Assembly (NCBI GenBank): GCA_025331125.1
Contig: JAOALB010000081.1
Span: 182,598-246,597 of the forward strand
Reading direction: 5' to 3'
Source of the DNA: Mycogone perniciosa
Lineage: Eukaryota; Ascomycota; Sordariomycetes; Hypocreales; Hypocreaceae
DNA: 64,000 nucleotides
The translations under genes were made by a program, and so were the position numbers. The notes under the pieces are model-generated. The model was given only the letters and a program-made list of their open reading frames with translations, did no database searches and was not told the origin of the DNA. This document shows, in pieces, positions 23,393 through 33,700 of the stretch (within the stretch, counting starts at the first letter, position 1; every line of letters starts with the position of its first letter).

Positions 23393-25810
23393 TCAACTTT
23401 TGACAAGTCTGGCGTATAATAGTCTCAAGGCTACATGTAAGCTTACTACAGTACACTCTTTAGATTTCCCGCGACCGAGGGCCTGATGAGGCCGACTTCG
23501 TCGTATCTAACCCCTTTCACTGCTGCTTGAGGCTGGCGGTAGCCGGGCCTGAATTTGGGTTGACCATGTCGGTTGTAATGACTGCATCGCCAAAGGAGTT
23601 TATTGTCTATTCTTGGATATCCGGTACACAGTATTCCGTAGGTTCAGCATCTTGGGGTTGCGGCCGACGACCGACTCGGGCCAAAGTCGTTTCAGCAATG
23701 AAGGTTGAGGAATTTCTTATTGATCAAAGAATGGAGTATGTGAAAAAAAGACGAAAATTTGATATTGCTATGTACGAAGGAGGGAATTTATATGCGTGAG
23801 GGTTTCTGGTCCGAGCCTCGAGTCTATGTACAGAGCGATTTCTAGATGAATTATATTATCGGTAGTCTCTATGATCAATTCTTGTTAAACTCTTTAGTTT
23901 CACATATTAGTTCGGACTTCCAAAACAATAGCGACTAACTCCCTTCTCCCTCTTAACTCATCTTGCATTATTGCCTTCTTTTCTAGCCGCGCCACCTCAT
24001 TGGTTTCTATGTAGTCGACAGTTTCAACTAATTCGGAGTCTCAATCGAGTCTAGGGTCTGATACTTGTAAACAAGTTTATGGGCTGCCTAGATCAACTCC
24101 TCTCATCTCCATCTGCCGCTATAACTCTGCTGGGTGAGACAAGCTGGCACTAAAGTCCCCTATACACCATCATGGCTCCATCTACTATCAAAGCAACGGT
24201 AAGACTTCAATCGTTGCACCAGAGTTAGTCAGAATTGAGCCAACAAGGCATATGCGGCATACTCCGCTTCATTAATACGGAGTTAAAAGGCAAATATGTA
24301 CATAATCTGAAGGCTGTATCGCAGTAAGATGCAATCGATCGTGGAGTGATGCTATGTAGTGTGTGTGGGAGGCTGGTGAAGGCAGGAATTATCGTTGGAT
24401 CGAGATGGCCTCCCTGGGAAAGGAACGAGACCGTCCGGTCCTATGACATATTGTGGTGTAGAGCCCATGATACAGCCTCAGTCACACAAGCAGTGATAAC
24501 CAAGTGAAGTGATTTCTAATGGTTGGCTTCCTTTCTACGTGGCATATGAGCTCATCGCCGAGATGGAGGAGGAGATGGGTGCTTCGGGTTTGGGGCTTAG
24601 GGCCGCGTCATGGGCAATTTGGGACAATTCGCGACGATGGTTGGCCGATCTTGACGTCGGTTCTCGTGATGCGAAGCTTGTCAAACCGATTTTGGCATCT
24701 CGCTCCGGGAGCTCCGCTCGGGAGGTTGATTGGATTGCTTGATGTCATGGCTCGGCGCCGATCCTCCGCAGCCCGTAAAGTGCGAACCGCGTGCCCCGAT
24801 CATCGCGGGTGTGAAAAGGAGGCTGCAGGGCGAGCAGCTCGACGTTATCACTTGCCGGGGAAGCGGGATCGATACTTCATCCTGGTTTGAACAGGACGAA
24901 AGGGTGTGGTTGCATCTGATAATGGCCAGTTAGCGACGCTGCAGAATGACGAGAAGGGTGTCGTTCGAGTGTGCACAAGGCCCTGTCTGCTTCTAGTTCA
25001 TCGAGATGGATTTCGGCTCTCGTAGGATCCGGAGACACGTCACGCATGTGTATCCGCCCTGCCTTTGCCCCAAGTCTTACTTTGAGTCTCGACTCTCGTC
25101 CTCACAGCCGGTGAGGCTCTTGACCCCCGTCCGTCTCTCCCTGCATTACAAGGGTCCAAGTAAAAATAAGGAAGTGACTGTAAGACCGTGGGGGATAAGG
25201 CAAGGGAGAGTAACGGTGCCGTTTGTTGAGGCAACAAACAGGGGCCATCAAGTGGTGAGGAATGTTTGCAAAAGGCGAGGCAAGGCAAGGTTACAGGGAT
25301 GGTGCATGCTGAGGCCAGGGTTAGGTGATTCAACTGTGGAAGCCTCCGGGGACTGCCTTCTAACGCCTTTACAGGGGGTTCAGTGAGCCAATTTTGGCAC
25401 TCTTCAGGGGTTTTAGAGGCATGGAGACACCCGTGTGTAGGAGTAGGTAGGGTGCATCCGCGGGTGTCTTACCGGCATTCACAAGCAGGGATGGATGGCT
25501 CGCGGTCCAGATCAGCCGGATGTTTAGGACAAGGCGAGACAACAGTCGGATGGCAAATGGATCTGCATTACTCGCTTGTCTTGCATTGATGTATCATCTA
25601 CACAGCACCGTGCCTCTTCATACTGTACAAAATCGTGCACTGTTGTCTGAACTGTATGGATCCATCCATGAATGTCTTCGTTGCCCTCCCTTCAAGTCTC
25701 TCCACAGCCACACTGCAATAAGACAAATGCGACCCTTCTTGTCTTGGTCATCGAACGCCTCGAGTCTTGTGTGACATCACTGGTCCAGACCCTTGAGAAG
25801 GATTCCCAAG
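23393..25810. other. Gene-free stretch
   Basis: Several open frames exist around 24500-25400 but they lack domain signals and overlap on both strands. An isolated ATG context at 24172 (MAPSTIKAT) is followed by a stop-rich sequence. There is one TACGGAGT at 24276-24283. I see no supportable gene. Confidence 0.5.
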
Positions 25811-26263
25811 CTACTGCCACCGATCCGGATGGTGGCATTTGAACGACTTGTACGGTATCCTCGACCAGGGTTGCCAACCTCTCACCCGCTTTGTGGGCTG
25901 GTGGCACTGGAAGTTTTTCACGAAAAGCACCTCCGGGGTTTCTACTCCCTTGCAGTCGGGGTCGAGCCAGGCCGTACAATGAAGGTGATCCTGCCAGGCG
26001 AAAGGGTCCCAGAGGATCATCCCCCGGGCCGGGTAATAAAGTGTGTAGCAGACGCCGTCCTCGAGGTTTGGCACAGTCTCAAAGAGATTCCAAATTTTGG
26101 GGCTGTTGAAGTTTTTAGTATGACAGGCGTACTCGGAGTTCATGACGGTGACATTTTGGTTCCCTGGGCCCGGTTGCGGGTCCAACGTTGATGGCGGAGT
26201 AGTAGCCGCCAGTCCATGCCGAACGAGTAGAGAGATGGAGGTGAGAGGGAGTGCGAGATGCAT
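25811..26263 (-). CDS. Small secreted cysteine-containing protein
   Basis: A single-exon 150-aa frame starts at MHLALPLTSISLLVRHGLAA, a hydrophobic N-terminus that looks like a signal peptide with probable cleavage near residue 20. The mature part has six cysteines (47, 72, 96, 104, 120, 143), enough for three disulfides, and one N-glycosylation sequon (NVT, 37-39). Aromatic residues are frequent (WDPFAWQDHLHC). I do not recognise a family. Size, signal peptide and even cysteine number fit the broad class of fungal small secreted proteins that includes effectors and cell-surface proteins, but no function should be assumed. The next minus-strand gene, the RlpA-like protein, is also secreted. 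Confidence 0.65.
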   Translation of the reverse strand: MHLALPLTSISLLVRHGLAATTPPSTLDPQPGPGNQNVTVMNSEYACHTKNFNSPKIWNLFETVPNLEDGVCYTLYYPARGMILWDPFAWQDHLHCTAWLDPDCKGVETPEVLFVKNFQCHQPTKRVRGWQPWSRIPYKSFKCHHPDRWQ

Positions 26264-26838
26264 TTTCTTTTGTCAGAAACTAGATGTTGTGACAAATCTC
26301 TGTGCTGGTAAAGTTACAAGAAAGAGATTCTCAAGAATATTATTAATCCATAAGGTCGACAAAGTTTTTTTCGCTTGCGTCCGCCACAAGTGCATCCTAA
26401 ATAAAAGGCCATCAAACTTTCGGTTCCGTAGTTCGTGGTCTCTCGGCTCCGGCGCGGGCCCTCCGAGATCCGATGGTGGGGCCGAACGGGACCGGCACCG
26501 AGCAGACGGAGAATCGACATCGGAGACAGGCATTAATGAGAGATAGCAGAAGGACGCACAGCATACTCCGTGGAGGAGTTTGGAATGTCAACCAAACTAC
26601 CTAATAGGATGATTTACGCGTGGTTGGGATGCAGTGGCCATGTTGGCCAACCGGCAGAAATACAGTCACGAAGACAAAGAAGGACAAATTGGCCCAAATT
26701 TGTGAATTCCCTTACTGAATACTCTTAAAGAAAGGACATTGCTTCTCATTCCCCCATCCAACGTTCCTCCACAATTCTTCCCTTGCGTGTTCGCCGTTGG
26801 TTTAAAATTCAGAAGAGTCCAAGCCTCGGAGGACACAT
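26264..26838. other. Intergenic between two secreted-protein genes
   Basis: Promoter side of the six-cysteine protein and 3' side of the RlpA-like gene. It contains GC-rich CGG/CCG-bearing sequence near 26440-26510 and one TACTCCGT at 26574-26581. No gene was seen. Confidence 0.5.
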
Positions 26839-27243
26839 TTAGATGAACTTCCAGTCCGCATTCCCGCGACCAACACCCAAGTTGTTAAAGATCCTCGTGA
26901 AAGCAGCCGGAGAAAGATCCAAGTCGTTGTAGGCGCAGCCCTCGCATCGGTCCACAACCTTCACATCGACGGATTTTCCGTTTCGGGTGACACGGATCTT
27001 GCGGCCACAGAGCTTCTGCGTGTCGTAGCGGCGAGCACTAACAGCAACGATCAGGTCGTTGTTGCCGTTTCTCCCGCCGCAGGCACCAAGACCAGGGTAG
27101 AACCACGTGATCGAGCCGACTTCTTGGGCGTTGACTTCTTGAGCATCGACTTGTTGAGCATTGACCTGTTGGTCAGTGGGGGCAGCGGTGGTGGCGCAGG
27201 CCAGAGCGAGGGCTGTGACGACGGTAGTGATGAAAGAAACCAT
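26839..27243 (-). CDS. Secreted RlpA-like double-psi beta-barrel protein
   Basis: A single exon of 134 aa. The start MVSFITTVVTALALACATTAAP is a clear signal peptide, so this ATG is preferred over upstream alternatives. A spacer with four imperfect five-residue repeats (QQVNA, QQVDA, QEVNA, QEV) precedes the domain. The domain opens GSITWFYPGLGACGG and carries CGRKIRV, the conserved DRCEGC, DLDLSPAAF and a terminal ADWKF, as in RlpA-like/expansin-related fungal proteins. Family members include secreted protease inhibitors and wall-associated proteins; no catalytic residues are expected. Four cysteines lie in the barrel region. It is probably extracellular or cell-wall bound. Confidence 0.9.
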   Translation of the reverse strand: MVSFITTVVTALALACATTAAPTDQQVNAQQVDAQEVNAQEVGSITWFYPGLGACGGRNGNNDLIVAVSARRYDTQKLCGRKIRVTRNGKSVDVKVVDRCEGCAYNDLDLSPAAFTRIFNNLGVGRGNADWKFI

Positions 27244-28825
27244 TTTGAAGGTTGAGAAGAGAAGTCGAAGTGCTTGAAGGCTTAGAAGAGCTTGTGGGCT
27301 TGTTTGAGCTTTAGCGTACGAGGGTTGATGATGAGGGAAGAAGCAAGGCAAATTCTCAGGGACATAGAGTGTTCTTATAGTTAAGAGCCAGACAACTTCA
27401 TCAAATCTATGAACGTTTGCTGTTCCACTCAGCAGTGTGATCCATCTCACATTCAACTCGAAACTCGTTGGTGCAATGCAAATAGATGATTGCTGCTACC
27501 AGGATTCTCAGCTTCACATATAGCCAACAGCTTGTTGATAGTCACCAACTCACGGTGTTCAAACTCGATGTAGTTAGCAATAACAGTCGGAATACCTACG
27601 AAGGCTTCACTTAGCTGTCACAGTGACCAATGTTACTGTGAGTTGGTTTAGAACGGAGCAGACTATACCCAAATCTGGCGAATCTCTCTCATTTGGATGT
27701 AAGAAGCTGAAACACCATAGCCCCATCTGTCAACCACGTCCAGAACCTTAAGTTAAACCCGCATTCAACTGTGATCCTGGAATATACTTTGTTACCCAGT
27801 TCTCACGTATTTAGCAGCGAGAGTTTTCTTGTATGATCGAAAGAAACTGCAAACACTTGAGAGTAGAGCCCACTATGTTTCACCAGTATGGGTCGACCAC
27901 ACGGAGATGCACCATAGCTTGTCATTGTGTGTTGAAACAAGCCCGGCCCCAGTTCATTGAGATAGATTAGGCAGATGCGAATAACATTGCCCCCAGAAAG
28001 CACGTGGTCAACGGTTAAATGATCTTAGTATTTGGCCAACAATAGACTGTGTAGGACTACTCAGATACCCAAATTGGAATATATACCAAGTACAGGGCCG
28101 TAAAATGGCCAGTGCGATGGTGCAATGGTGCATGAACTGTCAGGGCATGTCAATCTAACCGAGCCAACAGTTCCGCACTTCAGTTCACCTGCATTTTATT
28201 GAGATATGTGATTTAGGCGACGACATGCTGTGCCATGCTGTGACAACAAGTGCTGCTTCCTGGGCCTAACCAAAACGCTTGCACTGCGATAGAAGGTTCT
28301 TTATTTGCTTGTTTGTGAAGCAGAGGATCACATTTGGAACCAACATGCAGGTAATGATTGACTAACAACCACCCAACTCAAAAGTTCTTTGGCATTCAAC
28401 TCACAGATTCTATTTCTCTACTGTGATATAGTTTCGTCTTGTTCCTTGGCCATGTGCTGAAACGGGTACGGGAACCAGGCGCTCCGGCTCACGACGTCCG
28501 ACCGGGTCCGATCTCCGAATTTCGGTGCCCAAAGAGTCATTTGGTTAGGTAAGGACTGGTGCTCCAATTGGTATCCGGCTCTTATCATTTGCGTGAATTT
28601 CGTGATAATATTATACCATCCTTATCAGATGACTCGTTCGGGTCCTGATTTTATCAACTTCATAGTGATATTTAAATAATACTGAGGCAGGATCACATTG
28701 GTGGATTCTCACTGCATGCATTTGCTATCATTAACTATGTGGGTTGGTTCAGTGGCCTGCTATCACCTCACACTGCCAACAAACACCTCACTGACAATTA
28801 TCCAATCAACATCCACAGAGTCAAC
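27244..28825. other. Intergenic, no gene seen
   Basis: A moderately AT-rich divergent promoter region between the RlpA-like gene (minus) and the GNAT gene (plus). CGG-triplet clusters near 28470-28520 resemble binding sites of zinc-cluster regulators, but the pattern is not specific. Confidence 0.5.
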
Positions 28826-29392
28826 ATGAGCAACATGAAGAAGCCAGGATTTGTCGTTTCTCAAGTCACAGACGCGTCAGTGACCGGGAAGTACCTCTCT
28901 TCACTGCAAAAACTCCTCCAGCATTGCGTTAATGACGAGCCGCATACCTCGTCCATCGGCTTCTTTGCACCGCTTTCCGACCATGCAGCCAGTATCTACC
29001 GGCAGGATCTCCTGTCTTCAGTTGTTGGGCCTAGACCAACCACTACACTCCTTATCGCTACAGCGGTTGGTAGCGATGAGGTGATTGCTACGGTTCAACT
29101 CGCGAGGGTGCCGAAGGAGACGCACGCCTACAAGGCCGAGATCAGGAAACTGATGGTTCACCCCGAATACCGTCGTCACAGCCTTGGGCGCGCCATGATG
29201 GAAGAAGTAGAGAGCATTGCTCGAAAACAGTTTGGTCTGGAGCTGCTGGTCCTTGATACTTCGAAGGAGACTCCAGCCCGGGAGTTTTACCTCAAGACAG
29301 GATGGACAGAATGGGGAATCTGCCCTGACTATGCGAAGTCAGCTAGTGGGGTGAAGCATGACTGCTGTTTCTTTGCTAAGAAGCTGGATTAA
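28826..29392 (+). CDS. GNAT-family N-acetyltransferase
   Basis: A single exon of 188 aa starts at MSNMKKPGFV. The acetyl-CoA binding core is visible: a beta strand EIRKLMVHPEYR followed by the pyrophosphate-binding loop RRHSLGRAM (116-124) and helix MEEVESIARK. Strand LELLVLDTS and the C-terminal APAREFY-like segment (TPAREFYLKTGW) complete the GNAT fold. The best general match is small-molecule or antibiotic-type acetyltransferases of fungi; the substrate is unknown. In-frame codons upstream exist, but the first ATG in a good context is at 28826. Confidence 0.88.
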   Translation: MSNMKKPGFVVSQVTDASVTGKYLSSLQKLLQHCVNDEPHTSSIGFFAPLSDHAASIYRQDLLSSVVGPRPTTTLLIATAVGSDEVIATVQLARVPKETHAYKAEIRKLMVHPEYRRHSLGRAMMEEVESIARKQFGLELLVLDTSKETPAREFYLKTGWTEWGICPDYAKSASGVKHDCCFFAKKLD

Positions 29393-30378
29393 GGAAGGCA
29401 AGAAAGGGGTCATTGGAAGCGAAGTTGCTAGATAGCATTGCACCGTTTTGTCCTCCTCGTTGTCATGTATATGATATGACCTCTATGATAGACCGAGACG
29501 GAGTTGCTCTCAGGGGTCGTAAAACCTGCATTCACAAGATCCTTAAAGGTCTTGAAGCTTTTAAGTACAATTACTCGCTGTTCATATTGAAAAGAGTTGG
29601 AGGCGTCGTTCTGGTTGGACATCCATTGCCGTAAACTAGCCAGTACGGGAGTTCATGCAGAGACGGCGTTGTAAGTCATCCGGACATGATGTGCGTCAAT
29701 GGACCCAGCTCTGCAAGCAACTCGCACATGCATGACTTTGTGTGAAATACTATTTAAATATATGCATGTATATAAATTCCCATTGCGCATCTCCTTGAAG
29801 CAGTATTCCCCGGTGAGTCTTTAGTAGGGTCAAGTCTGTGGTGCCGACTCCCGGCTCCGGATCGGCCAGTTGTCCGGGACCCGGAGCCACTAATCGTCGG
29901 AGCAACGCCGCCTAAAGACCTCCGAAGTAATTGCCTTTTAGGGAGTGCTCCCTAGCCTAAGATTCCGTCCTAAAATGAACAAGAGACCCGTACGGAGCGT
30001 GGCACGGTGGAACACGGCGACTTTCCTCGACCAATGCTTGTCAGCATTATTACTACCACTCCGTACAGGCCCGTGGTTTTGGTATTGCTACTGCGTTTTC
30101 CAATCTTTTGCACAGTATTACGAAAGAAAAAGCGGCGATTTCAGATCTCGGGATATTAGCAAGATTCATCAAGAGTGCTATATCCATCTACCATAGGCAT
30201 CCCCATGCTGACTTTTCACTTTGACCAAGATGCCAAACTACGTCTCCTTCTAAAGAGCTCCGAATATTTGCAGAACTGCCATCTCGCTAAAGCCTCCAAG
30301 CCTCTCTAGGTGATACGGCTGTGTGGATCTTGTGATATCCATCACTGATGCCTAGGGACTACTGTTTTCAGAACTTGT
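29393..30378. other. Intergenic, no gene seen
   Basis: It contains an AT-rich patch near 29750-29780 and a GC-rich block with inverted CCGG/CGG elements at 29848-29890. One ACTCCGTA lies at 30058-30065. Confidence 0.45.
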
Positions 30379-30760
30379 TTAGGCAGGCGCTTCAACGGCG
30401 GCAACTCTATTACGACTCTTCTCGGGCTTTGCTCCAGATACAACGGGACAAGAAGCCGACGGATGACCATGATTCATGTTCAGACTTGTCGTGATGATAT
30501 CCATATCGGAGAAATGAATCGCCACCAGCTTAGTCAATTCACCGATAAAACTAGAGAAATACGTACTGACATTCATTCCAGTCATTCTAGGCAGCTCTTT
30601 GACTGTATTAAAGTTTCGGCTGAGCTGATATCTTCTCCACGTACCGTGAAGGTTTCCGTAGTGGACACCTTGAGAGAGAGATCAACCCCGGAATATCGCC
30701 GTTGCTTAGTGCCTTGAACAGAGTTTATTGAGGCTCTACCAACGGCCTAAGTTCATTATC
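30379..30760 (-). pseudogene. Exon-like remnant, unidentified protein C-terminus
   Basis: Two minus-strand segments read as coding when joined by a short intron (GTACGT donor, AATACAG acceptor). They give RYSGVDLSLKVSTTETFT followed by KELPRMTGMNVSTYFSSF and a Ser/Glu/Ala-rich tail ending AAVEAPA. Upstream of about 30750 the frame is closed by stops and no start is found. I do not recognise the family. It could be the 3' remnant of a lost gene; the splice and length evidence is modest. Confidence 0.3.
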
Positions 30761-33700
30761 TATCCATGATCTAAGGCCACGAAGTCGTTGATTGGCGAAT
30801 AGTCACAAAGTTATCACACGAATCTAAAGTGCCGATCGCAACGAGATCTTGTCAGTCAAATTGACTAGCAAAAGGACCTCGCTGACAAAGTTTTTCGACT
30901 AGATTTCCGCATACGGCCTCGGGAAGAAGTATGTTTCCTGTTTCTGTCACCGAGAACTAGAGTCTTGGGATCATCACAACACCAGCAGTCAACTCTAAAT
31001 CACGTCTACCAAGGTGCATAGCCATGGAATCGCCCTAGGTTGCGTAAGTTCAAGCATTAGCACAAAGTACTACCAGAACCAACAACAACAACCCAGTATC
31101 CTGGGCTGTCTGTCCGTCCCGTTTTGTTGCAGCACCGGCCCTGATTCCATTCCACGGACCCGGGTCCCCGCCCCAAGCCTACCGCATGCTATCACATATC
31201 GCCACAAACCCGCCCCCGACAATACCGACAAGTTGTTCAACCTAAACTTTACAGAGGGAGTAGTACTAGTATTATTTCTAGGGCCAACGAAGTGTTTCGC
31301 CCCGTTGGCTTCGGGGACCGTCAAGAGGTTAGTGCCATCCCGCTCTTAGCAATCTTCCTAAGCTCATAACTAGTTAGAGTTGCTTTTTGAGTTTTGCTTG
31401 CTAGGTATCACATCCTGCCTCCCTCTTGTTGGTTGTCTCTTATTGCTAGTGAACAGAGCCGGCGCAACAGAGCAGGGAACTGGAAAAGTTTGCTGGGCTG
31501 TCAATGTTGGTTAGGCATATGTCTTCCCGGGAGACCAAGCTCCCATTCCAGAGCAATGGCACCGGGTCGTTGGTGACTAACCGTTGGGCCTTGGGGAAAT
31601 TGAGGCTATTGCCTGAGAGAATTTGACTCTTGCTGGGGACGGAGATTTGGGCTTCAACATGAATGCCTATCCATCAATAGTACTACTTTGAACTTCATAG
31701 TAGTATTCTAAATGCAAAAAGTGGAGGCGGGCGGCTCCGAACGGACCGTGGCTCCGGATATACGGAGTACTACAGCGGTTATTTGTCTGACTCGCGGAGT
31801 CGTTTGGTCACCACCATCACATTCTTCTCCAAGAGGCGTTTTCTTTGTCATGGCTAAACTACTCCGTGCTGTGATAGGAATGGCATCCTCGCTTTCGGCT
31901 TTACAAGTCATCTCCACACCATCTCCGCTTTCGCTCTCCGCCGGCCGGCGGGTGGCTCTGCGGACTCCCGGAGTACCGAGGGCTCCAACAATACGCCCAG
32001 CTCGGAGGTGTCAGCAAACAAATCTGCCGCCTAGGTCCCTCTCACTCGCTGAGTCGGCTGGTTCGGACTTCTCACCTTGTCCAAGCTAGAGGTCGGCAGT
32101 TCCTGGTCGCTCTCTCATCGGGCTTCCATGCTTCCAAGTGACCCCCATAGAGCAAGGGTCTTGTCCAGCCCCAAGCCGCATCTCAGGTCACGAAGTAAGC
32201 CAAGTCATTTTCCGGGGGATGAGCGTTTCATTGCTCTTTGCGACAAGTAATTTACTTGAACGAGCCAAACACATCAGGCATGTAGTTAGTAAAACTAACT
32301 AACACCGTAACGAGTCTGCTTGTGTGCCTGAGCTGGCCATGCACCGGAGCCCAAACACTTGCCATTATGGACATGTACTCGTACGTACATGCTGTAATAT
32401 CCCACCTCTTCGCTTTACGAGTACTCCGTACACGAAGAGGATGTTCAATAGTCTAATCCCACTAATTACTTTAAGCAGTAAGCACCGCATGTGACTCCTC
32501 CAGATGTCGTGTCACAGCAGCAGTAGCGTCGCCAAAACTCCGCCTGACCCTTCTGGATGCAGTTTGCATGTTGGTTTGGGTGTACATACGTGGCGCCGGT
32601 AAAGCAGTTCAGAACGCGTTATGGTGGAGGAGGACCTCCGCGCGTGTGCGTGTGTGTGTGTGTCAGGCCATAGGATGCATGGGACGTGCAGTCCATGTCC
32701 TATCCTGGCCAGCAACGCAACATGGTTGCTCAACTCCGCTTCTACTACGAAGTACAGACAATATTATGGGTAGATTGCTCTGCAGATTCATAATCCTGAA
32801 TAAGACCATGTGGCCTAATATTCCGTAGTGAGTGAATGAATCTTACAGGCCTATGAGACAAGCCGTAGTCACAAACCCCAACCCACACCATTTGGCGCAA
32901 GGGATATCCATCACAAACGCCTCGCTTTCTTTCATCAGCTCTCTCCAACGCTCCCAGCGTCTCCCCAGCAGGCGGTGAGATTCCGAGACGCCTCAACTTA
33001 CGATGCGTCTGGGGGGGAGGCCTGCCATGCCATACAGGAGAGGGGTCAATATGCAAAGCCACCTTCATCACAACAGAGAAACGACATAAAGGCAAAAGAA
33101 ACGACAGGTCGATGTCGAGGCGTTAGAATCTTGGAGCTATCTCTGGTCTTCCGCCGGACGCCATCTCTGGTCCACCCTTTTCGATCCGTCTTACGAGCCC
33201 TTGTTTGTTTTTTGGTGGACTCTCTTGTCCTTGTCTTACACCGAAAGCTCAGGCCGCCTGGCTTCCATAGCTTTCTATTCCACCCCACGGATGTTGTCAT
33301 TGTACTGCCAATTACGAGACTTGCTTTCTTATTCTTCTGTCTCAATGCCGAGCCTGCTGTTCTGTGCTGCCACGCTGCGGCTCGGCCATTTTCTGGTGTC
33401 TCTGGTTTCTTTTGCCTGCCGTCTGGCCCCCAAAGATCTTGGCCATGGTGAAATACCTCTTCTTTGTGCTACTAGCATAGCATGGCGCAACAAAGACGCC
33501 GTTCTAGCGGTGTGATGGGTCGAAGGATGGTATGAGAGTCACCTGTACAAACTACTGGCTATTACAGACTCGCTGTATGAGCGAGAATTGCCGTGATGCC
33601 CTCTAAGTGAATGATGGATGGCGGCGGTATGATGGCTGGCAACGAGCGGATGCACTCCGCGGCCCGTTCTATTCTTGACAAGGAATGGGATGGAACGGAT

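Noticed and set aside
23464..23500. CTGATGA-like element suggestive of a C/D snoRNA
   Set aside because: No matching D box at the right distance and no terminal stem.
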